The notes: generated by a model not told the origin, from the sequence alone. A DNA stretch of 64,000 nt from Aricia agestis (GCF_905147365.1 NC_056412.1:10408001-10472000); one strand, 5' to 3'; counted from the first letter of the stretch, positions 24,201 to 36,138 are shown. A program made the numbers and translations.

Positions 24201-26346
24201 TTAAATACTTAGTAGGTACATAATTTTCATATAAGTTCTTAAACTTAGTATGTTATGATTATGAGGCTAGATTTTATCCTTCCAAACCATTTATGGAAAA
24301 CGAGCTTTTGCCCGCGGCTTCGCTCGCGTTAAAAAGTATTATTATATACAAACTTTCATCCCCTATTTGAACCCCTTGGGGTAGGAAATTGATCAAAATC
24401 CTTTCTTAGCGGATGCCTACGTCATAACATCTACCTGCATGCCAAATTTCAGCCCGATCCGTCCAGTGGTTTGGGCTGTGCGTTGATAGATCACTATGTC
24501 AATCAGTCAGTCACCTTTGATACTCGTATGAATTATTTACTGATTAAATGCGAGTCGGGTATTGAAAATTATTTCGTTGGGTAACTGTCAACTGACCAAA
24601 TCGAATTACTTTTAGATTATTTAACTCGCATATGATGTAACAAGCGATCGACAAGTAAACATGTGTCGTTAAGAACAAATTAATGTAGTTATTTATAATG
24701 TAATATCGATGCCATAAAAGTCGAGTCATACATATTTATATTATTGTGATTAACCTGCATAATAACGTGCCACCCAGTCCACCCACCGTGTGGTGGGTGA
24801 CATTAGTCAACTGTGCAGAGGCGGCCCTATTGCTCAAATTAGGGCAATTTGTATTTAAGGTGAATTTTGGTGCAAAAGAAGTTTAAACTTGGGGGCGAAG
24901 CACTATTAGAGGACACGCGATAATCGTTATTAGTTTCGGGCGTCCTTGCGTCTCCGTTGTTTTGTAATCGCTCGGACCTGCCAAGTATCTTCAATTCCGA
25001 TTGGTGGTACAAGTTGCATCACAACATTACTATTTTCACCATTTGGGTCATGTACGATCATAATATTTTGGCTAGATAGTGCTCATTATACGGGCGTTTA
25101 AAATAAATAGTTATTTAATATTATAGTGGTCGGATGGTTTTGGGTTACATTACAGAGCTGATAAAAAATACATAAACCAGTTTTCAAATTACCGTTAGAT
25201 TGTTATTTGTAGCATTTTATTTGTTGACGACGTTGGCCAGCCGAAAAAACATCGTTTCTATTAAAAACATAGGAAACGCTTCTAATCAAATCGAGCGAGG
25301 CAGCCGCTGTGTTTATCGGAAATTTGGTTTGGCGTTCTAAAATTCCTCGTTGTTACTACCCATGACTGGGGTGACGTCAATACCGTTCTCATGAATCGAT
25401 CTGAAAACCTTCGTTTGTGGTTTCGCGAATCAAGGACATTGCAGGGATTCGAAGGACTTCTCGCCGGGCTCCCTCAGGGCACTTAACCTTGCCCTATATC
25501 TTATTGTGTATAGAGAAGAGGTATCAGTTTACAATTAACAATCTGGCTAAACTGTTGCTTTTTAATATGCTCGCAGGCAAAATATAATGTCTAAGTCAAA
25601 CTACTTCTTCATGTCGAGTTACGCAATTTGTAGGTGTAATAGTTTACTCGGTAAAAAGTTGTAGAACGTAATTCATGTAAATTTTCACAATTGTGTATGA
25701 ATTGTGTTGCCGTTCGGAGCAGCCGGCCGGCGCTATTTCTATTTATGACATCATTCGCGTTGGGCTTACGTATCGTTGCACGCTTTAAATGGAGCCGACT
25801 AAGATGTCTGCAGTTGATGCCGTTCCGCGGAATGATCCCGAATAATGCCTTTTGAATACGACCACTTTCGTGGAACCGGCGAGGTCAATCGAGGCGGACG
25901 ACTCTTACGAAATCACTCGACAATGTTATTTATTCAAGATACCCTTTAAGGAACACGGGGCCGACTACATTATAATAAATATGACTCGAAATATGTTAAT
26001 TTTAAGTTGCCCAATATAATATTCACCCGCTGCGTAATGAAATCTTTTGATCGAAAACTAAACATTACTTCACTCGATTATTATTAATTTTATGCTCATG
26101 CATTCACTTAAAGTATTAAATCATTCACTTAAAGTATTAAATCAATAAAAATAAATACCTCGTAGAACTCTTGAAGAAGTTGTTGCTTTCCCTGTTCATG
26201 AGTTCAGATCGGAATTTGCTCATCTCCTCCTCCATTTTCCTCATTTCGGCGTCGAATCTCTCCCTGATGCTCGAGAACTCTGTGTCGATGACAGAAAAAT
26301 CTCCAAGTTTGATGGGAATGTTCCTCTTCAATCCACTATCGGCCAT
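21217..26346 (-). CDS. l(2)efl: Small heat-shock protein, l(2)efl / alpha-crystallin B-like, 3 exons
   Basis: Minus-strand exons are 26346-26159, 22076-21896 and 21411-21217, joined at GT/AG sites in phase. They give 187 aa, the length of Drosophila l(2)efl. The start is the ATG at 26346 (MADSGLKRNIPIKLGDFSVI). Exon 1 holds the N-terminal arm with a charged helix (REEMRKMEEE-like). The alpha-crystallin domain begins in exon 2 (KSLKLRFDVSQYTPEEIVVK, about residues 90-110) and runs through exon 3 (HEEKSETKSVYREYNREFLL; LSRDGVLTVEAP). The C-terminal tail NIPIQKH carries the I-P-I motif that locks sHSP oligomers. The family consists of ATP-independent chaperones that hold unfolding proteins in the cytoplasm. 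The orthologue assignment to l(2)efl rests on the N-terminus, length and exon layout. Intron 1 (4.1 kb) carries a Helitron fragment. Confidence 0.93.
22077..24300. other. l(2)efl-like intron 1, proximal part, nothing recognised
   Basis: AT-rich intronic DNA. Small open frames (for example 22359-22616 and 23129-23341) show no domains. Confidence 0.4.
24301..24535 (-). mobile_element. Helitron fragment family B, copy 2
   Basis: This is the reverse-complement match to 17526-17746: GCCCGCGGCTTCGCTCGCGT at its left, CACAGCCCAAACCACTGGAC in the middle on the minus strand, and GACTGACTGATTGACATAGT near its right end. It lies in intron 1 of the small heat-shock protein gene. Confidence 0.75.
24536..26158. 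other. l(2)efl-like intron 1, distal part
   Basis: No gene seen. A 21-bp unit (CATTCACTTAAAGTATTAAAT) is repeated twice at 26101-26142, just inside the exon 1 donor. Confidence 0.4.
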
Positions 26347-26497
26347 GTTCACGTGTTAGGAAAACTGTCGAACTAAACAAACACTGAAGGAAACGTTCTC
26401 GTGTAAACACAGTTCACAATGTCGCTACGCACTCGTTGGTAGACAAGGCAGGACTGATCATTAGTCGTCGACTCGGCGCCAGGGGGCTTGCGCACAG

Positions 26498-26506
26498 TTT
26501 TAAATA
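26498..26506 (-). promoter_or_regulatory. TATA-like box of the small heat-shock protein gene
   Basis: Minus-strand TATTTAAAA lies about 155 nt before the ATG, followed by a plausible 5' UTR. A TATA box would suit a heat-inducible gene. Confidence 0.45.
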
Positions 26507-26562
26507 GCCTCACGTTTGAAACGCCGCGGCTGACTCGCTCTTCGTCATACGTCCCACACTGT

Positions 26563-26578
26563 GCTTCTCGCTCATTCC
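26563..26578 (-). promoter_or_regulatory. Weak heat-shock-element-like pair
   Basis: On the minus strand, GGAATGAGCGAGAAGC has two nGAAn units ten nucleotides apart, the spacing of a gapped heat-shock element, about 60 nt upstream of the TATA-like box. Only two of three units fit, so this is a suggestion. Confidence 0.25.
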
Positions 26579-26599
26579 ACAGTCTACGTCTTCAGGCAA

Positions 26600-28340
26600 C
26601 ATCTCAAGCATGCGAACCTTGCGGCGCGCCGAAGGTGGTGAACACCACATAATTTAATTGATGAATCATTACGCCGTTTCTCATTTGGCTCTATATGGTA
26701 ATCGAGCAGACTTAACGCTGGATATTATTCATTACGATATTTTTATTCCCCAACTCGCTATTGATGCTTTATGGTTCATGTTTTCATTGCGTCGGAATTT
26801 TTTCCACAAAGTGAGGAGACAAAACAAAGTCGCCCACTTCTTAGAAAAAATTCCGATATATTGCTAAATGCATTTTTAAATAAAGGTAAACAATGTTTAT
26901 ATCGAGTTTTTTTGTAAAATAAAACAATTCTCTCTTTGGCTTAATATACAGGGTGTAGCGTATTTTACTTTTAAATTAATTTATCTCGTAGTCTATACTT
27001 ACTAGCGATACCTATAGCTGAATATAAAATAATTCGTTCTATTGTGTTATTCGATTTATTGAAATTATTGATTCTGAATATGAAAAATCCTTGGCACAGA
27101 TATTTTCATAGAATGTTTTGTAAACAGGTAAATATTCAGTTTTCAGTTTCAGTCGTGTTGTACAGCTCTAGTTACTATGGTAATGCCTTCGACCACATAA
27201 TATTATGAACGGTAATGCCAGTTTTTCAGGCGCTACTTTGCACATTTCCTTAATGTGTCTACTATCACTTTATGCCATTGTTTAACATTTCCTTGATAGC
27301 GCTTATCTTTAACGTTTACTGGAACAGACGTGATACAGCAGCTTGCATATTATGGTAGTTTCTGTTTACTTTTTCTTTACGGGAGTCGGGACTTTCTGAC
27401 TAAGGTTAGCTGCAGCTATTTGAATAATGTATAGCGTCAAGGTAGGATCAAGGATGTATATTGCGTGGGTATAATTTTATGGTCAAACTTCGGAGAAAGT
27501 CATAACACTTCATAATATTTATAAATGTTTGATATAAAATTAAGGGCTACTATCCTTTGTGGCTTGGACTTAAAATAAGACTTATTCACTTATGAGTAAG
27601 TAATTATGGGGTGTGGGAGCAAATCCTAGTCTAGTAGGTACTTCATACTTAGTTATTTTAATCATATTTTGTAAATTAAAATTACTAATTACGAACTGAA
27701 TTAGTTAATAGTGTCAATTAAAGTTATTACTTCAGTCATTTTATAAAATCTCATTTAATCTTTCCGCATTATGTTGCCTGCTGTATGTGGTTCTTTTTCC
27801 TTATTTTGTCTCTACGAATAACTTCCGTTGGTCAGATGTAGTGGGCTGTAAAACCGAATTTACCGATGAGTGTGACGTCGGTTGCGTCAGCGGGTGTCGT
27901 TTCGCAGTAATGTAGACTGTAGGTGTATGGTAGTTACGTAATACGTTTACAATGCTAGATGACCTTCCACCGGCCTAACTGTGTGTGTTCTTTTTGTACA
28001 AACATCATTTTTAAACATGACATAATTGCAATGATCAATTGATTCGGAATATTCTAGTTTAATATACTTACTTGATGATCAAGTCTACTTATGACTAGTT
28101 TGTTAGTGTTCATGTTTACATCGATGTAGATATTGGACGCTGGAGTGGACTGAAACATGTTTATCTACAGCTTCTGGATGCTATTTGTCTACATTGACAC
28201 AGTGCTGAGCGAGCGGCAGAATCTAGTAAGTAATACTGACGTCCGCTATAAGTCTGTGTCAAAAATAATAATCATCACTAAATCACATTTAACTTGCCTA
28301 CTAATCATTAGTTGTGCCTACTTTTTTAGATATCTACTGT
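26600..28340. other. Intergenic DNA, nothing recognised
   Basis: No conserved open frame. The 69-aa frame at 26658-26867 has no recognisable domain. Confidence 0.4.
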
Positions 28341-28344
28341 ACAT

Positions 28345-28497
28345 AATGTCTAACGGCCGTTCCCAATATTTGATCTCAGGTTTTGCCCTACTAGAGATAG
28401 GAATAGCTCACATAAGACATTAGAGACATAATATATTTTATGTCAATTATGAGCTATTCCTATCTCTAGATAGATCAATTATTGGGAACGGCCGTAA
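28345..28497. mobile_element. Foldback MITE with ACGGCCGTTCCCAAT ends
   Basis: TAACGGCCGTTCCCAATA is mirrored by TATTGGGAACGGCCGTA, and CTAGAGATAGGAATAGCTCA is mirrored inside. It is non-coding. Confidence 0.75.
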
Positions 28498-28645
28498 GTA
28501 AGTAATAAAAAGATCCACTATGTAGGTAAGTATATTATATACAGAGTACACTAATGTAATGTAGGAGTGATAGTGTCCAAACTCCAAGTAGGTACATGAT
28601 GTGCTGTGCACAAGAGGTAAGAACTAAGAGCACTTTCTGTTACAG

Positions 28646-28936
28646 CCATGCCACACGACGTGGTGCGGTGCCGCACCGGAGGTCATCTCGCCGGACTACC
28701 GGCCGTCACGGTGAGTGCGGCGCCACGTTTTGCAGTACTATAGCGTCTGTAGCAGCGACGGACTCGAGCTCCACCAATACCTCTCGATTCCAGTGCACGT
28801 GCGGTGCAGCGCCGGAGCGCACCGGACGGCGCCGTGTCACGTGTGCCATACCATACATTTTTATATGTAGGAAACCGGAGCGGTACCGGTCAGGCGCCGC
28901 ACCGCCGCCGCACCGCATCATGATCGTGTGGCATGG
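28646..28936. mobile_element. GC-rich MITE with CCATGCCACACGA ends
   Basis: CCATGCCACACGACG at the left is mirrored by ATCGTGTGGCATGG at the right. The interior is strongly GC-rich, with inverted blocks (GGTGCGGTGCCGCACCGG; GGCGCCGCACCGCC). Open frames across it on both strands are compositional artefacts of a TE. Confidence 0.75.
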
Positions 28937-28939
28937 TAC

Positions 28940-31290
28940 TTACACGCCATACGATTGGTGAAAGATAAGGCGCAGCCTCGCAGGACCGATTTTTATACGC
29001 ATGAACCATAATTTATCTTTCTTGTCTGACAATTAGGTAATCAACCTGTAATGTCCTAACTAAACTTGGAAATAATAATTTTCCAACCGATTCACGAGTC
29101 ACGACACCCGAGTCAAGCCACGCCCTAAACCACTGGACCATGCAGGCACTACGAAGCAGAATGATGCTACTGAAACAGTAAAGTTTTAATTTTAGACCAA
29201 TATTAGTATTGTGTACTATGAAGTCTGTTGGAATGCCATTATACAGCCACATGGTATTCCTTCCTGTATACAAAAAGGGAGTCCCGGAAACTATTCCCTT
29301 ACAGCCTACACGTGCGCTTAATGTATGCTAAATATATTTTGTACTGTAAGGGGAAAGACGAAGGTATAGTCATCAGCTAAAGTTGAAATTGATGACAGTC
29401 AACATATCAACGAATTCCGGCATAGCATTGATTATTAAATTAACGTGTAAGTAGTTCTTTTTGTTTGAAGTAGCCTGTTAGTTAGGTACTTACTTATCTT
29501 ATTTTTAACTAGCCCGGGTCTTCAAAGAAACTGGCACAAGTAACTAGTCTACCTACTAAGACTCCGTTTTTATTATCAAGGTTTGTCACTAATTGTTAGT
29601 ATTAAGTTTAAGTATGTAGGTGGTAGATAAGCTTCTAGAACGGGACCATTTAATATTTACCTACCTGCAGAGAGTTTAGACAGAAACTAGTATGAAGTAT
29701 CAGTTCCTATTGTGTGCAGTGTGCCTTTTTAAAATAATTTGGCTTTGGTCAGTCATGTCTTTGGGACTGCCTCCGCTGCCGGCGCCGGTTGCCGGGCTGG
29801 CTGCCGGAGCCGCTTTCCGAAGTTTGTCGAAGTCATGCGATGTTTGCCGAATAGGCTGCCAGCGCCTATTCGGCATATTTTGGTATGGCATTTTAAATAT
29901 GTAATTATTCCGTTCTCAGCGTATGCCCACGTTATACTAATTTAGCAGCAGATCATCTAATTGTAAAGAAACCGTCACAGCTAGAAATAAAATAGTTCCA
30001 AGTAAGTAAATGATTAATGCAGCATAATTGTACCAACTAGGTAGGTACTATCTGAGACCAATGTCTCGTCTGACTCAAGAGTCAGTGGCAGATGATGGAC
30101 CTACATTAAATTTAGGCAAACCCAATCCAAATATCATCCTGACCAAAATATTACGTAGGTAGGTCCGCCATCTGCCATTTGACTTAATTTCCTGGCCCAA
30201 GTAGGTCTACTAGGCATGTATGTGGGCTTGGCTGACTGACAAACTTTTATTGAATACAATTAACTGATACCTCCAAACTCATCTGGATTTTAAAAACCTC
30301 TAGAATGATTTGGCTTCAAACAGTAGCCGCTTAATTCTGGACAAACCAGAGTGCAGTCTTCACAAGAACAATGATAATATCCTTGTGTAAGAATTTATTT
30401 TCAAGAAAGCGTACGGTATAGGTACCTACATACGTAGATATTATTTCCGGCAAGACAAAGATATAATAATATAATATCCTTGTTATATTAATAATAATGC
30501 ATCATAAGTATTAAGTTGTGAGGCTGCAATAATAAGACCAAATGCCAAACAAGGAAGTACCAGTTTCTTATGAGGACGGAAGCTGACATCATCCAACTTT
30601 CGAAAAAATACAGTCTATTTTTGTCGTGTTACAAATTAAGATTATAAATCAGAAGAGACCGTTGCCCCTTCCTACGCACTCTAGTTAGAACTTAACTCAG
30701 AATTTAATTAGAGAAAATAATGAATGATACAAGTAGTGAGGGTTCAAAACTTAAAATTTAGCCTGGAATTTTGTACCTTAATCTGGTAGTTTCAGGGGTT
30801 ATTTTAAAAAAACAACTGCCTTGTATCCTTGATCCTTTTCAGGATACAAGGCATGTATCCCCTGAACTCTACATGTGCTCTACAATGATAATATGTTTAT
30901 ATTGGTTCCTCTTTCTATGCATAAAGAAAAATCATGTGGGTAGACACTACTACCTACTTAGTAATAGGTACTTACTTATTATGATAAAGATTTTTCTAGA
31001 AGATATAGTATATAAATAAGATAAGTATAATATTATACGACGACGACGGTGGGATGAGAAGTATAGGTATAATTATTATAGGTCTACCAGAATCAGAATC
31101 TGAAAAGTGAGAAAAGAAATTGACTCTAGTAATACCGGGGTACTTGGAATAAAACATTTTGATCCTTTTTTTTCCTTACAGGGCGGCGGCTGATTCTGTG
31201 TGTGAAACATGTAAATATAAAAATTTATCCCATGATTCTTTTGAAATAAATTTGAAAATAATTCATTTGAAAATAAATTTCGTCAACTGT
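28940..31290. other. Intergenic DNA with small hairpins
   Basis: No gene recognised. A hairpin GCCGAATAGGCTGCCAGCGCCTATTCGGC-like lies at 29847-29875 inside a GC-rich patch. Another at about 30817-30852 uses GCCTTGTATCCT and its mirror around TGATCCTTTTC. Confidence 0.45.
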
Positions 31291-31296
31291 TTTGAA

Positions 31297-31516
31297 TATG
31301 AATAAAATTGAACAAAGAGCGGTGATAAAGTTTCCTCATATGAAGGGGATAAAGGGGAGAGATATCTCTGATGAATTAAAAAATGTTTTGGGTGAATCTG
31401 CTTCCTCTCATGCCACAGTAAAAAACTGGGTAGCTGATTTTAAACCACAGAAAACGCGGTCGTACATTGTGTCAAAGATGAAGCGCGCCCCGGACGTCCA
31501 AAAAGCGTCATAATGA
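31297..31516 (+). pseudogene. Mariner transposase N-terminal fragment
   Basis: The frame reads MNKIEQRAVIKF...GRDISDELKNVLGESASSHATVKNWVADF, which matches the helix-turn-helix DNA-binding start of mariner-family transposases. The expected ARPGRP motif appears near 31482 in a different frame (EARPGRPKS), showing a frameshift just before it. The catalytic D,D(34)D part is missing. It is dead and abuts a LINE tail. Confidence 0.8.
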
Positions 31517-31544
31517 GGAATATTGTTTCCGTCTCTGGGCAGGG

Positions 31545-32010
31545 GCGCCAAAATACCAACTGCTCCCTCTGAATCGTATCCAACGAAGGGCCGCTCAAAT
31601 TGACCCCTTGGAATTATGCCGAAATGTAGCTTCACTTTGCATCCTCAATCGGTTTTATCACGGGGAGTGCTCTGAGGAATTCTTCGGAAATACCACCTGC
31701 AACTTTTCGGCATCGCCCACGCGAAAAACATACCATCCTCATCACCTTGATGAGTGGCAGTCTTCCACCGTGTGTTTTTTGCGAAACTTTTTGCCGCGAA
31801 CTGTAAAACTCTGGAACGAACTGTCACCAACAGTATTTCCGGACCTATCCGACCTGCAAACCTTCAAGAAGAGAGCGTATTCCCTCTTAAAAGGCCGGCA
31901 ACGCACTTGCAGCTCTTTTGATGTTGCGAGTGTCCATGGGCGACGGTAGTTGCTTACCATCAGGTGACCCGTTTGCTCGTTTGCCCCCTTATTTAGTTAA
32001 AAAAAAAAGA
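31545..32010 (+). mobile_element. 3' end of a non-LTR retrotransposon (LINE)
   Basis: Coding remnants (RNVASLCILNRFYHGECSEE; HPHHLDEW; LPRTVKLWNELSPTVFP; TFKKRAYSLLKGRQRTC) match the C-terminus of a LINE ORF2 common in Lepidoptera. They are followed by CATCAGGTGACCCGTTTGCT, TTGCCCCCTTATTTAGTT and a short poly(A). It is 5'-truncated, as expected for target-primed insertion. A sister tail lies at 48880-49186. Confidence 0.85.
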
Positions 32011-32158
32011 ACTACTGGAGCTATTTTTACGTTATTTAGCACAGAGACAGATAAGAAGTAGACCACGTAAATGATCATAGGCTATTTTTTGTGGACTAAT
32101 TTGTCTGTGAAATATCTTATTTACGCCGTACGCGGGCGAAGCCGCGCGGAACGTCTAG
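32011..32158 (+). mobile_element. Helitron (Lep1-like) 3' fragment
   Basis: AGAACTACTGGAGCTATTTT leads through GGCTATTTTTTGTGGACTAA to GCCGCGCGGAACGTCTAG followed by T. The upstream half is absent and the LINE poly(A) directly precedes it, so the LINE probably landed in this Helitron. Confidence 0.8.
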
Positions 32159-32392
32159 TTTACCTATATTCATAGACTACTTGCGACCACGTTTTTGCAA
32201 AAACGCCGCTAAGAATGTGAACTGCTTACGATCCACTAACAACAATATTTCCTAGATCCGCTGTGCAATCGACTGATAGTTTATCAAACGATAACAGGTT
32301 TTTCTTAACAACCTTAATCTAGTCAATTTTACTAGTTACTGTTAACAATTTATTTCAGTTTTATGGATGTCGAAGACAATGAGCCGCCCATA

Positions 32393-32523
32393 GGGCCAGG
32401 CAGGCCACAACACTGCGTTGCGGCGTCGTATCGCAAAAACAAACATCGCACTTTACGATGCGTTCTGCGACGTCGTAGACGCCGCAAGTCGCAACGCAGT
32501 TTTGTGACTTGTGGCCTGGCCCA
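32393..32523. mobile_element. Foldback MITE with GGGCCAGGC ends
   Basis: GGGCCAGGCAGGCCACAACA is mirrored by TTGTGACTTGTGGCCTGGCC, with CTGCGTTGCG/CGCAACGCAG inside. CATAG lies on both sides and may be the target duplication. Confidence 0.75.
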
Positions 32524-32529
32524 TAGTGT

Positions 32530-33610
32530 AATTCCTACCTAAAACTGTCTATAAGTTTTCCTACCTAAGATTCGGGTATGCATGCACTTAAAATACAAGG
32601 TAAGTATATTTTTATTTGCTGATAATGAATTTTCAATTTGTGGTGCGTTACAACCTTGCAGCTCTGTATTTCGCAATTCTGAGTGCGCACTCCAGTCTGG
32701 AATGCGAAGGAAGTGATAAACGTGAGGCCATTCACACCAGGCTGTAGCTATGATGTGGGAGTCTTAAGTAAACTGTAGGTACCGTAGGTACATTATATAT
32801 TTTATATAATGTGGTGTATCTTATATCTTTAAACGAGCAATTTTCATGAAATTTAGTATATAGCGGGTTTCGGGGGCGATAAATCGATCTAGCTAGGAAT
32901 CATCGATAAACTGAAAAATATGACTCTTCCTGACATCTATTGGCGAATAATAATACTATTGTTGGCAACTAATTGTTTTAACGACCAGCAGATGGCGTTA
33001 TTAAGTAACACGAGGTCAATGAGTGTTTGCTATAATACAGGTCATCCAGGTACTAATATATTATAATAAGGTGTATGTATATTTTCCTCATAGTAGCTAG
33101 GTATTGGCATATCGTCACTATAGATGATAAGCGTCGTTAGATAGGGTCTTTAGAGTGCAATGACGACAAATTCTTATAGTTATTATTTTACTCTGTTTGG
33201 CTACCGAAAGTAGCCAAAGTAAAGCGCATTAAGTTAAGACAAAAGAATTAATTATTATAAGTTGTGCACTAAACCTTAGGCACTCCGTGTTACCAATAGG
33301 CCATAACTCATAAGCCAATAACCGCCTAAATAAATCATCAGTAGTCCGTGGTACCACGTGAGTGATTTAACAATAAGACAGGTGAATGACTCGGCGAATT
33401 AGAAGCAGGCTGTAATCGTTATCGACGCAGAGTCTGTCACGCACCATATAAGGAGAACGGCCGCTCGTGCCACCTACGCTACCTCCGCATGTTGGTATAA
33501 GCTGTAGTGACGTCATCATCTTAATCAACAATGAATGTACGTCCTTCGCTTGGGTTCAGCGTCTGTCCTCCCTAGAACATAGTTTTTCAGACTCCACGGA
33601 CAAGCCAATA
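32530..33610. other. Intergenic DNA
   Basis: Apart from the short shared repeat at 32830-32880 (also near 18530-18620), nothing is recognised. Confidence 0.4.
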
Positions 33611-33616
33611 AGAATA

Positions 33617-33828
33617 AGGGTGAAGCCAAACGAGCGTAATTTGTGACTTGTGAGTCTCAGAATTTCGGCTGGCAGAAATTCTGCTGGATTCAGTTTCATA
33701 CAAAAGTCCTGTTTGATTCACACGAGCGTAATTTCGTGAGCCATGATTTGTATGAAAAGATATTAAATTTACGCGGCAGAAATTCTGCGACTCAAGACTC
33801 ACAAAATTCGCTCGTTTGGCTTCACCCT
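33617..33828. mobile_element. Foldback MITE with AGGGTGAAGCCAAACGAGCG ends
   Basis: The 20-nt left end is matched exactly in reverse at 33809-33828. Inner inverted blocks around GGCAGAAATTCTGC make the element fold on itself. The open frames on both strands are shadows of this palindrome. Confidence 0.85.
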
Positions 33829-33856
33829 AAGCGCCGGGTGCGAAATGCGATAACGT

Positions 33857-34392
33857 TGGGTTGCACCAGAGGCGTGGTTAAAGTTAAAGTTATGGTTATA
33901 GTTAAGACTGGGTTGCACCAACTAACTTTAACTGCAAAATGTTAAATCTTTGGTTAAAGTTAAATATGGCGTCCTTACCTCCGCTCATACGTGAATTTCT
34001 CCGGTTAAAGTTAAAGCTAAAGGACGCCATATTTAACTATAAAAATAACTTTAACCACGCCTCTGGTGCTACCCAACCTAAGTGTAATTTAACTTTAACC
34101 TTAACTTTGACCGGAGAAATTGACAGATGACAGCTGATCCAACAAGGTTATAAATGAACGTGGGCGGGGGCGCTGCTGGTAAAGGAGAACTGTCACAAAT
34201 GGCGTTTTTGTATGATGACAGCGTTAGTTCCTTTTTTCGCCACGTGCATTTAAAACCTTGTCGAGCTCTATGGCTATGGTTAATTATGGCGTCTTGATGG
34301 CATCCAACTGAACTTTAACCAAAGATTTGACATTTTGCATTGTAGTTAAAGTTACAGTTATAGTTAAAGTTAGTTGGTGCAACCCAACCTAA
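33857..34392. mobile_element. Interleaved TGGGTTGCACCA MITEs
   Basis: Four inverted-repeat ends of one family occur: GGGTTGCACCAGAGGCGTGG (33857) pairs with CCACGCCTCTGGTGCTACCC (34054-34079), and GGGTTGCACCAACTAACTTT (33910) pairs with AAAGTTAGTTGGTGCAACCC (about 34369-34389). The pairs cross rather than nest. GTTAAAGTTAAAG-type repeats fill the interior. Confidence 0.7.
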
Positions 34393-35215
34393 AGTACATA
34401 ACTTTTCCTCACCTATATTTTACCAGTCACCAGATACAATATGATGAATCTCGTGACTGGTAAAAAAAACATATTAAATAAAAAAATATAAGGCAACTAC
34501 AAAAAATGCGAGTAACGAACAAAGACTTCTATAGAATTCTTTAGTAACGAAACGCATACGTTTCGTTACTCGGTACTAGATGGCGTATTACTCGTTACTC
34601 AGTACCGAATACATACGGTTTGCTACAGCCACGTACAGCTCTAGATACATCATGCTTTTGTTTTGTTCCTTTATTGTTCTAATAAAGTGAGTTTCTCAAG
34701 GTCGGCCACAAGTCACAAACCTGTCTATCAGAGGTCGGCAGACGGAGCGGAACGAACCTGCTCTTCCGGATTATTTTTCATAGGGATTATATTTCATTGA
34801 AATTAGACACGATTCCAGTTCGCCGATTAGATATTTCGCTACACTCCACTGCCTCCGTTAAGTGGATTCAATAATAAAACCCACGCAAGTTTGGTAACAA
34901 CTGCTACCGAAAACCTCATCCACAGATACCTGTCTCGTCAGTGGTGGCTGCAACTTGATCTCATGACCAGAGATTCAGAAGCGTAAATCGCTATCGTAAT
35001 TCGTATCAGCCCTGGATTAATAAATAGGCCGCAACTGGTACTTACCTAAATGTAATGAGTCCAAGCACGTAATGTTATATGTCGTCTAATTAATTCACCG
35101 ATTAATGATTAATTGATTAGTGATTACCTTATAAGTAAAGTATGATACAATCATAGTGGGTGTTTCTACTACGGAAATGTAAGGCATAGATCATCCTACG
35201 CGTAACGCGACAAAT
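34393..35215. other. Intergenic DNA, nothing recognised
   Basis: Contains a short foldback (CGAAACGCATACGTTTCG near 34548-34565) but no gene or clear element. Confidence 0.4.
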
Positions 35216-35618
35216 ACCTAAGCGATAAGTTGATAATGCGAAATGTAGAGATAAGGGTCATAAAAATACGTGCGATAGCTCATTAGATTCGGGAAGACGT
35301 CTAGAAAAATGTATCGGAAGCGTGTATTAGGTACATAATATATTGCAAAATTTATAAGCAAATTAGTTTGCCAAAAAAATGGTATTACGTTTTTTGTTAA
35401 AAACTCCGAAACTATTAACATTTAGAAGTTTAAAAAAAAAGATTCTTAAAGAAGAGGAAATTTTCATACGAAAACTCCCAACTCCCGGAGTTCTATCTCT
35501 ATTATTTATAATTCAAATTTAACGCTGAAAGTAAGCCTCCGCGCGGCATTTTTAGGTAGCGCGCGCGGCTTTAAAACCGAGCACGTCACACTGATTATTT
35601 TTTTAAAGGTAATAAATA

Positions 35619-35657
35619 CTAGCGACCCGCCCCGGCTTCGCACGGGTATAAAATATA
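35619..35657 (-). mobile_element. Helitron 3' end fragment
   Basis: Minus-strand sequence ends CGGGGCGGGTCGCTAG followed by T. The rest is cut by the TTAA element. Confidence 0.5.
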
Positions 35658-35661
35658 TTAA

Positions 35662-36138
35662 GAGGATACCACAGCAGCTAGAGAAATGAAAAAAAAGTAC
35701 GTGTAATATCTATAGCTGTCTCCCTTACCTCAAGCCTATACCGCAGAACGCGATAGAGACAACTGCAGAAAATCCAGAAAATCAACGATTCGTTGTCCCC
35801 TGATTCCTTCTCCAAAACTTAACCGATTTAAGTACTTTTTTCATTAAAGATTAAAAAAAGGCTTGAGCTGTGTTCCTATGTTTTGCTTTTTTTGTATACC
35901 TAATCTATCCAAATCTGTTTTCTGGACGTTTGAACACAGTGGAAAATCTGGCCATTTTTTTGGGTTTTTGAACGTACATATCTTATTTAATAATTAAATT
36001 ATGAAAAAAAGGAAAACATAGGGACATTGTATTAGTGGCCGTAGATATTCAGGAAAAAAATTATAACTCTACTAGCATTATCCAGGGAGGAAACAGGGGA
36101 CAGCGTTTGTATGGGAAAAATGGCGGTGTGGAATCCTC
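35662..36138 (+). mobile_element. TTAA-flanked MITE, copy 1 (477 bp)
   Basis: GAGGATACCACAGC at the left and GGTGTGGAATCCTC at the right are inverted ends, with TTAA on both sides (35658-35661 and 36139-36142). TTAA target sites point to the piggyBac or Kolobok groups. The interior is shared almost base for base with 49362-49834 and, in reverse, with 54269-55797. Confidence 0.88.

Noticed and set aside
28596..28961. 121-aa open frame with a facing frame on the other strand
   Set aside because: It coincides with the GC-rich MITE at 28646-28936; GC-rich repeats open frames by composition.
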